A stretch of 64,000 bases of DNA, taken from positions 1-64,000 of the forward strand of contig JAJYYI010000094.1 in NCBI GenBank assembly GCA_021801125.1, given 5' to 3'. The notes below the pieces were generated by a model that was not told the DNA's origin, made no database searches, and was given only the letters and a program-made list of their open reading frames with translations. The stretch is from Deltaproteobacteria bacterium (lineage in GTDB: Bacteria; Desulfobacterota; Binatia; Binatales; Binataceae). Numbering within the stretch: the first letter of the stretch is position 1; the number at the start of each line of letters is the position of its first letter. Positions 27,918 to 36,629 of the stretch are shown here, piece by piece. Position numbers and translations under genes: made by a program.

Positions 27918-28352
27918 ATGGCCATCGAGCAGCTTGACCCCGTGCAGGCGTATGCGGTGCTCGAGAAAACTGCGGGCGCTGTTTATCTGGATGTGCGCAC
28001 CGAAGAGGAATTCTCCCGCGGCCACCCGGTGAGGGCGCTTAACGTGCCGGTGATTTTTATCAAAGGGCCTGACCAGCGAGAGTTAAACCCGGACTTCGTA
28101 ATGATTATCGAGAAAACTCTCGACAAGAACCAGACGTTGGTAGTCGGTTGCGCCGCGGGCGTACGCTCGCAGCGGGCGTGCGAACTTCTCGAACAGGCTG
28201 GCTATCAACGCTTGGTAAACGTCCAGGGCGGGTTTGCGGGTGCGCGCGACCCGAACGGTGAGTTGGTGGTTAAGGGCTGGCGCGACGCTGGACTGCCCGT
28301 GGTCACCGACGGCGTGACTTACGGAGATGTGCGTCTGAAGGCGGGCTATTGA
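27918..28352 (+). CDS. Rhodanese-like sulfurtransferase
   Basis: A single rhodanese domain of 144 residues. The active-site loop reads VVGCAAGVRSQRA with the catalytic cysteine at residue 78, and the N-terminal VYLDVRTEEEFSRGHPVRALNVP is typical. Such proteins move sulfane sulfur through a persulfide. It has no signal peptide, so it should act in the cytoplasm. It is preceded by a strong AGGAGGA and followed by a cobalamin adenosyltransferase and a glyoxalase-II-like hydrolase on the same strand. Confidence 0.9.
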   Translation: MAIEQLDPVQAYAVLEKTAGAVYLDVRTEEEFSRGHPVRALNVPVIFIKGPDQRELNPDFVMIIEKTLDKNQTLVVGCAAGVRSQRACELLEQAGYQRLVNVQGGFAGARDPNGELVVKGWRDAGLPVVTDGVTYGDVRLKAGY

Positions 28353-28426
28353 GGCTATTTATCAGGCTTTGGGTTTGAACGCAGGCGGCAATCTTCCTTG
28401 GGTGTGCCGCAAGTCGAAGGGGACCG

Positions 28427-29074
28427 ATGGCGATTAGGCTCACGCGCATCTACACACGCAGCGGCGATAGGGGGTTGACCGGCTTGGTCGGCGGGGCGAG
28501 AGTCCCCAAAGACAGCCCGCGTCTGGACGCCTACGGCACGATCGATGAGGTGAACGCTCTCATCGGAATGGTGCGCACGCTGACGCCGGAGTTCCGCGAT
28601 CGCCTCGCAGACAAGTACGACTGGTACGCCGAGATGCTGCGGCGGATTCAGAACGAGCTTTTCGACGTGGGCAGCGAGCTCGCTACCCCGGCTGGTCTGG
28701 ACTATCCGGGGCGCCATCGAATGGGGACTCAGGAGGTCTCCAGGCTGGAAGAAGAGATTGACGCGATGCAGGAGGAGCTCGAGCCGCTTAACTCCTTCAC
28801 GCTCCCCGGCGGCGGCCGGTTAAACGCCGTGCTCCATATGGCGCGTACCGTGTGTCGGCGTGCGGAGCGCGTCTGTTGGGCGTTACGCCGCGTGGAGGAC
28901 GTGAGCGACGAACTGTTGGCATACGTCAATCGGCTTAGCGATCACTTGTTTGTCCAATCGCGGTGGGTCGCCAAGCGCCTGGGAGAGCCGGAGTTTCTAT
29001 GGGACCGCGGCCTGCGTGTCGACCCCAAAGCTGCGCGCGAAGCGCGCCGTAAAATGGAACGCGGGAGCGAGTAG
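28427..29074 (+). CDS. PduO-type cob(I)alamin adenosyltransferase
   Basis: The enzyme makes adenosylcobalamin from ATP and cob(I)alamin. The N-terminal TRIYTRSGDRGLTGLVGGARVPKDSPRLDAYGTIDEVNA is the family signature, with the ATP-binding TRSGDRG. The C-terminal part has TVCRRAERVCWALRRVEDVSDELLAYVNRLSDHLFV with the conserved arginines. The length of 215 residues is slightly above the usual 180 to 195. The gene lies 74 bases after the rhodanese. No adenosylcobalamin-dependent enzyme is encoded nearby. Confidence 0.93.
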   Translation: MAIRLTRIYTRSGDRGLTGLVGGARVPKDSPRLDAYGTIDEVNALIGMVRTLTPEFRDRLADKYDWYAEMLRRIQNELFDVGSELATPAGLDYPGRHRMGTQEVSRLEEEIDAMQEELEPLNSFTLPGGGRLNAVLHMARTVCRRAERVCWALRRVEDVSDELLAYVNRLSDHLFVQSRWVAKRLGEPEFLWDRGLRVDPKAAREARRKMERGSE

Positions 29075-29103
29075 GCGTCCGCGCGCCACACGACGAGGAA
29101 GTG

Positions 29104-29799
29104 ATGCAAGCGCAGCATCATACCGACCTGCAGCAACTGTTGCTCGGGCCGATGGCTAATTATGTATATGTTCTGGGCGACCCGGCGACCCGAAAGGCGG
29201 CCTTGGTCGATCCAGCGTGGGACCTGGGGCAGGTGCTGGATAGGCTGGAAGCCGCCGACTACGAGGTCGAGAAGATATTGATCACTCACTATCATCCCGA
29301 CCATCTAGGCGGCGAATTGATGGGGGAGAAGATAGAAGGAACCGCCCAATTACTGGCGCACGTAAAAGCCAAGGTGTACGTGAACCGGGCCGAGGTTCCG
29401 TGGGTGAAGCGCGTTGCGGGGCTTTCCGATTCCGACCTGGTCGCGGTAGAGAGCGGCGATGAGACCACCGTCGGAAACTTGAAGATCAAGTTCATTCACA
29501 CACCCGGGCATACGCCAGGTTCGCAGTGCTTCTTGGTCGAGAGACAACTGATCTCCGGCGACACGCTCTTTATAGGCTCATGCGGGCGCGTGGACTTGCC
29601 GGGGTCCGACCCGGAGCAAATGTACTACAGCCTCAATCAGAAGCTTCGCAGCCTTGACGAAGACACGATCGTCTATCCAGGCCACGCGTACGCACCGGAA
29701 GCAAGCTCAACTATCGGCAAGGAAAAGCGCACCAACCCGTACATGCGCTTTGATTCGCTCGACCAATTCCTGCGCGCGATGGGATACAGTCGCCGCTGA
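29104..29799 (+). CDS. Metallo-beta-lactamase fold hydrolase, glyoxalase II-like
   Basis: The dinuclear metal site motif HYHPDH is at residues 62 to 67, and further ligands are in HTPGHTPGSQ, SGDTLF and YPGHAY. This matches the glyoxalase II/persulfide dioxygenase branch of the fold. With the rhodanese two genes upstream, a role in sulfane-sulfur oxidation is possible, but a hydroxyacylglutathione-type or other thioester hydrolase is equally possible from sequence. Residue count from the ATG at 29104 is 231; the GTG immediately before it is an alternative start. Confidence 0.87.
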   Translation: MQAQHHTDLQQLLLGPMANYVYVLGDPATRKAALVDPAWDLGQVLDRLEAADYEVEKILITHYHPDHLGGELMGEKIEGTAQLLAHVKAKVYVNRAEVPWVKRVAGLSDSDLVAVESGDETTVGNLKIKFIHTPGHTPGSQCFLVERQLISGDTLFIGSCGRVDLPGSDPEQMYYSLNQKLRSLDEDTIVYPGHAYAPEASSTIGKEKRTNPYMRFDSLDQFLRAMGYSRR

Positions 29800-29931
29800 A
29801 CCTGCCCCATCATTCGCGACGAGGCGACTTGCGCTCCCTCGGGCGCGCCTCCTTGGCGAAAATATCAAGAAAGCTCACCGGCGAGCGCTGCCGAACCGCG
29901 CGTAGAACCGTTTGCTGTCGGGGCCGCAACG

Positions 29932-30324
29932 TCACCACGCAGCTTCGTTTGGGTGTTGCGCGCAACCAGCGCGGCATGCCCACGCATTACCTTCATTATT
30001 GGCCGTGCGCGCCAGGTTGATCCGGAACCGACGAGACGTCAAGAATGACCGGCACCTTATGCCATGAATATCCGTGATATGGTGGATCATCGTCGCGATC
30101 GCCCGGCCGCAGATCGTCACGAACATACGGTTTACCGACGCCCAGGTCGGCTCGAACCATCTGTTGCGGATGACGTAAGCATGGTGCTCGTGGGCTCGGT
30201 CGTCGGAGCGGAATTTGACGCGCAGGCCGATGTTCGGCGGATGAAGAAAGCTTTGCGTCACGACCCCGCCGTCTACGTTCATTTCCTGGTAGCGCTTTCC
30301 GTCGACCTCGAGGTCGTTCATCAC
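29932..30324 (-). pseudogene. Remnant of a patatin-like phospholipase (C-terminal part)
   Basis: The minus-strand ORF contains MNDLEVDGKRYQEMNVDGG and later YVIRNRWFEPTWASVNR, which match the part of patatin-like phospholipases that carries the catalytic Asp in the DG(G/A) motif. The N-terminal half with the GxSxG nucleophile is absent, and the C-terminal sequence diverges after RFRINLAR. Upstream sequence on the same strand has stops in this frame. It is best read as a decayed fragment. The family assignment is from recalled motif similarity and was not searched. Confidence 0.55.
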
Positions 30325-30334
30325 CAGAGCACAT

Positions 30335-30366
30335 TGTCAGGGCCTATCGTGGTGTAGGCCCTGACA
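30335..30366. repeat. Perfect 12-base inverted repeat
   Basis: TGTCAGGGCCTA at 30335-30346 is repeated as TAGGCCCTGACA at 30355-30366 with an eight-base loop. The pairing is perfect over 12 bases. There is no T-run after either arm, so it is not a classical intrinsic terminator. It lies at the broken 5' edge of the patatin remnant. Possible identities are an operator, a transposon end or an mRNA hairpin. Confidence 0.6.
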
Positions 30367-30531
30367 AGGCCGCTCATACACGAGCGACCCAGGAAGGCGA
30401 AAGGCGCAATCATCGAGCCTTATTCTCAAGCGCCTGGTAGTATCTTCGGAAGCTGACAATTAAAAGGACCGTTTACTCAATCGTAGCCGTTATTTCGCTC
30501 ATAAGTTAATGGGCATTTTGGCATCTTAGGT

Positions 30532-30560
30532 AACCCCGTAGCTAACGCGCGGGGTTTTTC
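30532..30560 (+). terminator. Intrinsic terminator without an obvious upstream gene
   Basis: AACCCCG and CGGGGTT pair around an 11-base loop and are followed directly by a T-run (TTTTT). The nearest plus-strand coding gene ends more than 700 bases upstream at 29799. The terminator could therefore end an unannotated small RNA in the AT-richer stretch around 30370-30530, or be left over from a lost gene. Confidence 0.6.
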
Positions 30561-31329
30561 TCGCTCGTAAACGCAGGAACCGCGTTTGCACGGAACCGCG
30601 CCAAAAGCTCCCTTCAATCTCGACCTTCAGTTGTTTTGGCTGGAGGTTCGTCTTTATGAAACCGCTCGCCGCTGATGCGCCCGCTCCGGTGGGGTAGCAT
30701 GCCCATGGTCAAAAACGATCGGCGCTTTCTTCGACACGCAAGCGTCCTCCGATGAAGCGGAGCCAGCGTCGATTCGGCGGAGCGCAGGGCGCGCTCTTCG
30801 CGCCGCCTCTTACGCTGGCCTTCTTGCTAGGCAATCGCCATTTCGGTTGTCGGCGAGGCCGCCGCGATATTTGTAGCCGCCCTCCGTGTTGTTCGTGTCC
30901 TCGCCTCACAAGAGAGCATGAAGAGGGAACCCGTCTTGGCGCGTACGATAATTGATACTTCGCGCTGGGTTTGCGCGACCCATGGACGGCGTTAACGGCG
31001 TCACCAAAGCGTCAGCAGCTGCGCCGAACGGCGCACTGATCAGAAACTCTTCGGGAAGCGCGCGGCGCGAAGCAACTCCTCGAACGTTTGACGGGCAGCG
31101 CCCATCTGTCTCCGATGGAGCCACTCGGCTGTGCGCTAGTCGCGAGATATCGATTATTTCCGCTTAGATGACGGTGGCATGAACGTTAACTTAGTGCTTG
31201 AATCTTGCGCTGCTGTCATTATGCGGATGGGTCTAATGACCATGGCAAAGCGAGTCTTGGTAGCAAACCGAGCTCCAAAACGCTAACAACGAGGCTGGAG
31301 CAACATGAGCCTTAGACGCAGGGCGAGGG
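30561..31329 (+). other. Intergenic stretch without a supported gene
   Basis: Short ORFs occur in several frames, but none has recognisable domains, a ribosome-binding site or consistent codon use. A TTGAAT with TATGCG 16 bases downstream (31198-31225) is a weak promoter candidate for the glycosidase gene at 31330. No RNA gene was recognised. Confidence 0.45.
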
Positions 31330-33228
31330 ATGGGGGCGATGTCATCGGTCCCTGATGACGGCGCCGAATGGCTGGAACCCGACGGCCTCGGCGGTTTTGC
31401 CTCGGGCACCGCGAGCACGATCCGCACACGTCGATATCACGCCCTGCTGCTGGCGGCGACGCGGCCTCCGACAGGACGCGTTGTGCTCGTCAACGGTGCT
31501 GAAGCATGGCTGGAAACGCGCACGGGCCGATTCGCATTGACTTCGGAACGGTATGAGCCGGGCGTTGTGCATCCCGATGGAGCCACGCACATCGAGGCGT
31601 TTGAACCTCGTCCATACCCGCGATGGCGATTCGCACTCGCCGATGGGAGTCGAATCGAACACGGCGTTATCGTTGCGCCGGGTCGCGCGTCGACGCTGCT
31701 CTACTGGAAACGTCTTAGCGGACCCGGCGGGATACTGACGGCGCGGCCGTTCATCTCCGGCCGCGACTATCATTCGCTGCACCACGAGAACCCGGCATTC
31801 AATTTCACGCCCGAGACTAAAGATGCACGGATAACAGTGCGTCCATACCAGGGCATTCCGGCGATTGTTTTTAACTCGAATGGTAGGTTTGCTGCGGCGC
31901 CCGACTGGTATCGCAACTTCACGTACGCTCAGGAACGCGACCGCGGCCTCGATTATAAAGAAGACCTTGCCACCGTCGGCTGGTTCACTTGGGACCTTGG
32001 CCAGGGCGAGGCCTTCCTCACGATTTCCGCACAGGGTCATGAGAGCGCCGATTCTTTCTTTGTGCTTCGTGATGATGAGAAGCGCCGGCGCAAGGGCATC
32101 GGCGCACCGCTTGCCGCTGCGGCGGACGCTTATATCGTGCGGCGGGGCGCGGGTAGCACGATAATCGCCGGCTATCCATGGTTCACCGACTGGGGACGCG
32201 ACACGTTCATCTCGCTGCGCGGGCTCTGCTTGACGGACGAGCGTGCCGAAAAGGCGCGAGGGATTCTGATGCAATGGGCGGAAGCGGTGTCTGAAGGGAT
32301 GCTGCCGAACCGCTTTCCTGATGCCGGCGCGGAGCCAGAGTTCAATTCCGTCGACGCTTCGCTGTGGTACCTAGTCGCGGTGCACGACTTCCTGCGCCTT
32401 GCGCAGGGGGTGAGCGCGGCCGATCGGCGAACGCTACAAGCCTCCGTGCAAGCGATTCTTGAGGGCTATGCGCGCGGCACGCGCTTCGGAATCCGGATGG
32501 ATTCCGACGGTCTCTTGATGGCCGGGCAACCCGGGGTACAACTCACCTGGATGGACGCGAAGGTCGGCGATTGGGTGGTCACCCCCAGAATCGGGAAGCC
32601 CGTTGAAGTCCAGGCGTTATGGCTGAACGCGCTGAGAATCGGGGCCGAACTGGACGCGCGGTGGAGAGCGCCCTTAAACCGAGGCATGGCGACCTTCGCG
32701 CGGCGGTTTTTCGACGCCGGACGCGGGTGTCTTTACGACGTGATCGACAGCGATCACAAGCACGGCGCGATGGATCGCAGCTTGCGACCCAACCAGATAT
32801 TCGCCGTGGGCGGCCTGCCGTATCCGGTCTTGGATGGACAGCGCGCGCGGTCGATCGTGGACGTGGTGGAAGCGCGCCTGGTTACGCCCGCCGGGCTGCG
32901 CACATTGGACCCGCATGACCCCGCATACAAGGCTCGCTACCAAGGCGGGGCGCACGAGCGCGACGGCGCATACCATCAGGGCACCGTCTGGCCGTGGCTG
33001 ATGGGCCCGTTTGTCGAGGCCTGGCTCAGAGTGAGAGGGCAAACACGCGCCGCCAAGGAAGAAGCACGATCACGGTTTCTTCATCCGATGCTGGCGCTGC
33101 TCGATCCCCTCGGCACGGGCCATCTTCCGGAGATCGCTGACGCAGACCCGCCGCATACGGCACGCGGCTGTCCCTTCCAGGCTTGGTCTGTCGGCGAAGC
33201 GATGCGGATTTCCAGGATGTTGGAGTAA
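31330..33228 (+). CDS. Amylo-alpha-1,6-glucosidase (glycogen debranching-type enzyme)
   Basis: The protein hydrolyses alpha-1,6 branch points in glycogen-like polymers. The N-terminal domain begins EWLEPDGLGGFASGTASTIRTRRYHALL, the bacterial debranching signature. The (alpha/alpha)6 catalytic domain has AGYPWFTDWGRDTFISLRGL and later RPNQIFAVGGLPYPVL. The length is 632 residues, fitting the bacterial, single-activity form. The ATG at 31330 has GGGCGAGGG close by; ATG 31339 is possible. A GH63-like glucosidase follows after 37 bases, so the two probably form an operon for storage-glucan or glucoside turnover. Confidence 0.9.
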   Translation: MGAMSSVPDDGAEWLEPDGLGGFASGTASTIRTRRYHALLLAATRPPTGRVVLVNGAEAWLETRTGRFALTSERYEPGVVHPDGATHIEAFEPRPYPRWRFALADGSRIEHGVIVAPGRASTLLYWKRLSGPGGILTARPFISGRDYHSLHHENPAFNFTPETKDARITVRPYQGIPAIVFNSNGRFAAAPDWYRNFTYAQERDRGLDYKEDLATVGWFTWDLGQGEAFLTISAQGHESADSFFVLRDDEKRRRKGIGAPLAAAADAYIVRRGAGSTIIAGYPWFTDWGRDTFISLRGLCLTDERAEKARGILMQWAEAVSEGMLPNRFPDAGAEPEFNSVDASLWYLVAVHDFLRLAQGVSAADRRTLQASVQAILEGYARGTRFGIRMDSDGLLMAGQPGVQLTWMDAKVGDWVVTPRIGKPVEVQALWLNALRIGAELDARWRAPLNRGMATFARRFFDAGRGCLYDVIDSDHKHGAMDRSLRPNQIFAVGGLPYPVLDGQRARSIVDVVEARLVTPAGLRTLDPHDPAYKARYQGGAHERDGAYHQGTVWPWLMGPFVEAWLRVRGQTRAAKEEARSRFLHPMLALLDPLGTGHLPEIADADPPHTARGCPFQAWSVGEAMRISRMLE

Positions 33229-33265
33229 CGAAAGGCTATTCAGGGTCTTTCCGCAAGGAGCGACG

Positions 33266-36103
33266 ATGATGACAAGGCAAGCAAAGCTTGATGCCGAGCA
33301 CTGGCGTCTGACCGAGGGCATGGGAGAGCATGAAATCTGGCGGCTCTGGGGTCCATTTCTGTCCGACCGCCAATGGGCCACGGTGCGCGAAGACTATTCG
33401 CCTTTCGGCAGCGCCTGGGAATATTTTCCCCATGACCATGCGCGCAGCCGTGTCTATCGCTGGGGAGAAGACGGACTTCTAGGTATTTGCGACCGCTGGT
33501 GCCGTCTATGCTTTGCGCTGGCCTTGTGGAACGGCCAGGACCCCATTCTTAAGGAGCGCCTGTTCGGCTTGACCGGCAACGAGGGCAATCATGGCGAAGA
33601 TGTCAAAGAGTGCTACTTTTACCTTGACGCGACGCCGACCTCGTCCTATTTGAGAGCGCTCTACAAATATCCGCAGGCGGAATTCCCGTACGCGCGTTTG
33701 GTCGAAGAGAACCGTCGGCGAGGTCGCAGCGATCCGGAATTCGAGTTGACCGACACCGGCGTATTCGACGACAATCGCTACTTTGACGTTTTTGTCGAAT
33801 ACGCAAAAGCTTCCTCAGAGGACATTTTAATCAAGATCAACGTCTGCAACCGCGGCCCGCAATCCTCGAAACTTTACCTGCTGCCGACGTTGTGGTTCCG
33901 CAACACATGGTCGTGGGGACGCAGCGGCGAAGACTACTGGGGCAAGCCTCGATTGTGGCAAACCACGATGACGGAGGTTCGCGCGGAGCATGAATCACTC
34001 GGCAAGTACGTGCTCAGCGCGGGTCTCTCCCCCAGTGGCGAACCACCCGAACTGCTCTTCACGGATAACGCCACAAACACCCGCCGTCTATGGGGAGTTG
34101 ACGGGCCTGAGCGTTACGTCAAAGACGCCTTCCATCGCTACCTGATCAACGCAGAGCGCGACGCCGTGAACCCGGAAAGAACCGGGACAAAGACCGCGGC
34201 GTGTTATCGTCTTCAGGTTCCACCGGCCGGCGAGGTAAGCGTCCGGCTGCGCCTGACCGCCGCGAGCGAGGTATCTCCCGAGCCTTTCGGGCCGGATTTT
34301 GACCGGCTCTTCGCGCAGCGCAAGGACGAGGCGGATGAGTTCTACGGCAAGCTTGTTCGTTGGGGAGAGCAACTTGCCATTCAACCGACTTCATCTCGCT
34401 CGGCCGACGACGGCGGCGAGAAAGCAGCTTTTTCGCTGCCTAAGTTTTCGACCGAGGAACGCAGCGTGGTCCGGCAGGCTGTAGCAGGGCTCGTCTGGAG
34501 CTGCCAATTCTACCACTACATCGGCGACGACTGGCTCGAGGGCGATCCGTCGGCGGCGCCTCCACCCAGCGAACGGCTGCACGGACGCAACAGCGACTGG
34601 CGCCATGTTTATTGCCGCGATGTCATGTCAATGCCCGACAAATGGGAGTATCCCTGGTTTGCGGCATGGGACCTCGCGTTCCACACGATGCCTTACATGG
34701 TAATCGACCCGGATTTCGCCAAACGGCAGCTTGACCTGGTAATGTCGGAGCGCTTCATGCATCCGAACGGACAAGTTCCCGCGTATGAATGGGTGTTCGG
34801 CGACGTCAACCCTCCGGTGCACGGGTGGGCTGCTTACCGGCTCTACAAGATGACCGTTATGCAGGGCAAGCCGGATCGTCGCTTCCTGACGCGCGTCTTT
34901 CAGAAGCTGCTGCTCGGTTTTACCTGGTGGGTGAACCGAAAAGATCCCGAAGGCAACAATATCTTTGCCGGCGGATTCCTTGGCCTGGACAACATCGGCA
35001 TTTTTGACCGGTCCAGGCCTTTGCCGACTGGGGGATACCTTCAGCAGGCAGACGGAACCGCGTGGATGGCCTTCTTTTGCGCGAATTTATTTTCGATCGC
35101 GCTTGAATTGGCGCGCGACGATTCATCGTATGAAGACATTGCGTACAAGTTCTTCGAGCATTTCGCGATGATAATCGCCGCCATTAACAGAATCGGCGGC
35201 ACCGGTCTGTGGGACGAAGAGGACGGCTTCTACTACGATCACCTGGTCGTTGAAGGTCGAAAGATGCCGCTGAAGGTACGTTCTATGGTTGGGCTTATTC
35301 CCGTACTTGCGGCGGCGGTGGTCAACACCGAGATGGCGCGCAAACTGCCGGATTTGACCATGCGGTTTCGCTGGTTTATGCGCAAGCGGCCGCGTTTGAG
35401 GCAACATCTGTCGGCGGTGTTCGATCCCGCAACGGGCCTCGCTTCCAAAGCCTTGTTGGCTGTTCCGACGCGAGAGCGCTTGGTGAGAGTCTTGCGCTAT
35501 TTGTTGGACGAGAACGAATTTTTATCGCCTTACGGGATTCGCTCTATTTCCAAGTACCACGCGGCGCATCCGTTCGTGTTTGCAGCCGACGGCCAGGAGT
35601 ACCGAGTGGATTATACGCCGGGCGAGTCTGACACGGCCCTCTTTGGCGGGAATTCCAATTGGAGAGGACCAATCTGGTTTCCTATTAACTATCTTCTGAT
35701 GGAGGCGCTCGAGACCTACTATTTGTATTACGGCGACGAACTTAAAGTTGAGTGCCCGACCGGGTCTGGGCGCATGATGAACCTGTTCGAGGTCGCTCGT
35801 CACTTGGGCCGCAGGCTCGGCAGCTTGTTCCTGCCCGATTCAAATGGACGGCGCCCTTGTCATGGCGACGACGCGCGCTTTGCGGACGATCCTTATTGGA
35901 AGGATCTGTGCCTCTTCTACGAGTACTTCCACGGCGACACGGGTCGTGGCCTGGGAGCGAGCCATCAGACGGGATGGACCGCGCTCGTCGTACGATGCTT
36001 ACATCGCGCTTCTGAGGAGGTGATACGGTTTCAATACCAAGCCCAAGAGGATCTTCCTGCTTCTGGGGGTGCAGCTTTGTCCAGAAAACAGAGCCCGCTT
36101 TAA
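33266..36103 (+). CDS. GH63-like glucosidase (MGH-type (alpha/alpha)6 glycoside hydrolase)
   Basis: This 945-residue cytoplasmic protein (no signal peptide) has the features of the large bacterial glucosidases related to mannosyl-oligosaccharide glucosidase: REDYSPFGSAWEYFPHDHARSRVYRWGEDG at the start, GNEGNHGEDVKECYFYLD, and MPDKWEYPWFAAWDLAFHTMP plus GNSNWRGPIWFPINYL in the catalytic domain. Exact substrate (glucosylglycerate, kojibiose-like or oligosaccharide) is not predictable. An AAGGAG lies five bases before the ATG. It is the second gene of a pair with the debranching enzyme. Confidence 0.85.
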   Translation: MMTRQAKLDAEHWRLTEGMGEHEIWRLWGPFLSDRQWATVREDYSPFGSAWEYFPHDHARSRVYRWGEDGLLGICDRWCRLCFALALWNGQDPILKERLFGLTGNEGNHGEDVKECYFYLDATPTSSYLRALYKYPQAEFPYARLVEENRRRGRSDPEFELTDTGVFDDNRYFDVFVEYAKASSEDILIKINVCNRGPQSSKLYLLPTLWFRNTWSWGRSGEDYWGKPRLWQTTMTEVRAEHESLGKYVLSAGLSPSGEPPELLFTDNATNTRRLWGVDGPERYVKDAFHRYLINAERDAVNPERTGTKTAACYRLQVPPAGEVSVRLRLTAASEVSPEPFGPDFDRLFAQRKDEADEFYGKLVRWGEQLAIQPTSSRSADDGGEKAAFSLPKFSTEERSVVRQAVAGLVWSCQFYHYIGDDWLEGDPSAAPPPSERLHGRNSDWRHVYCRDVMSMPDKWEYPWFAAWDLAFHTMPYMVIDPDFAKRQLDLVMSERFMHPNGQVPAYEWVFGDVNPPVHGWAAYRLYKMTVMQGKPDRRFLTRVFQKLLLGFTWWVNRKDPEGNNIFAGGFLGLDNIGIFDRSRPLPTGGYLQQADGTAWMAFFCANLFSIALELARDDSSYEDIAYKFFEHFAMIIAAINRIGGTGLWDEEDGFYYDHLVVEGRKMPLKVRSMVGLIPVLAAAVVNTEMARKLPDLTMRFRWFMRKRPRLRQHLSAVFDPATGLASKALLAVPTRERLVRVLRYLLDENEFLSPYGIRSISKYHAAHPFVFAADGQEYRVDYTPGESDTALFGGNSNWRGPIWFPINYLLMEALETYYLYYGDELKVECPTGSGRMMNLFEVARHLGRRLGSLFLPDSNGRRPCHGDDARFADDPYWKDLCLFYEYFHGDTGRGLGASHQTGWTALVVRCLHRASEEVIRFQYQAQEDLPASGGAALSRKQSPL

Positions 36104-36156
36104 GGCTGCCTCGCGCGGCTCTAGATGAGAGCAAAACGAAATCATCGATCTCACGC

Positions 36157-36479
36157 GTGCGCCGCGCTCTCGGCGTGTTGCTATCGATTAGCCTTATAAG
36201 CGCGGGGGTGGGCCAGGCGCAAACGGCCAGTGGATTAACGGAATTACAGGAAGAGAGGTCGGAGCAGGGTTTTACCGACCCGCTGACGACCTTGCCCCAG
36301 TTGGTTGTCAGAGATGGCTTCTCGCCGGTCAACTATGGAGCTGACGCGTGGGTAGATGAAGTCATCGTAAAGCCGTTGATACCACGTGTACCTCCGAGAC
36401 TTTGCTTCCGGTCGCCCAATTGATTCGACCGACGTTTAGCCTGTTAACAGCGCCTAGGCCGAGGCGGCGAAGCGGTTGA
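36157..36479 (+). pseudogene. Decayed outer-membrane transporter-like gene
   Basis: The first frame reads a signal peptide, RRALGVLLSISLISAGVGQAQ, then FTDPLTTLPQLVVRDGFSPVNYG and DEVIVKPLIPRVPP. The matching continuation LPVAQLIRPTFSLLTAPRP lies in another frame from 36402 to a stop at 36477. The combined sequence resembles the N-terminus of beta-barrel transporter proteins I recall from uncultured lineages. The barrel region is missing. A frameshift plus truncation is therefore likely. The family name is tentative. Confidence 0.5.
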
Positions 36480-36629
36480 AAGTCGTCGGGAACAAACGCC
36501 ACCTCGGGTAAGTATGATAGGCTCGCGATGAAGGAAACGAAAATTCACGCAACTACTGAGCGTCAGGCGGCGGGCAAGGCGCTGCGGTAAAGAAGCCCTC
36601 GTCTATCGCCCGTGAAGGTTGTTCTTTAG

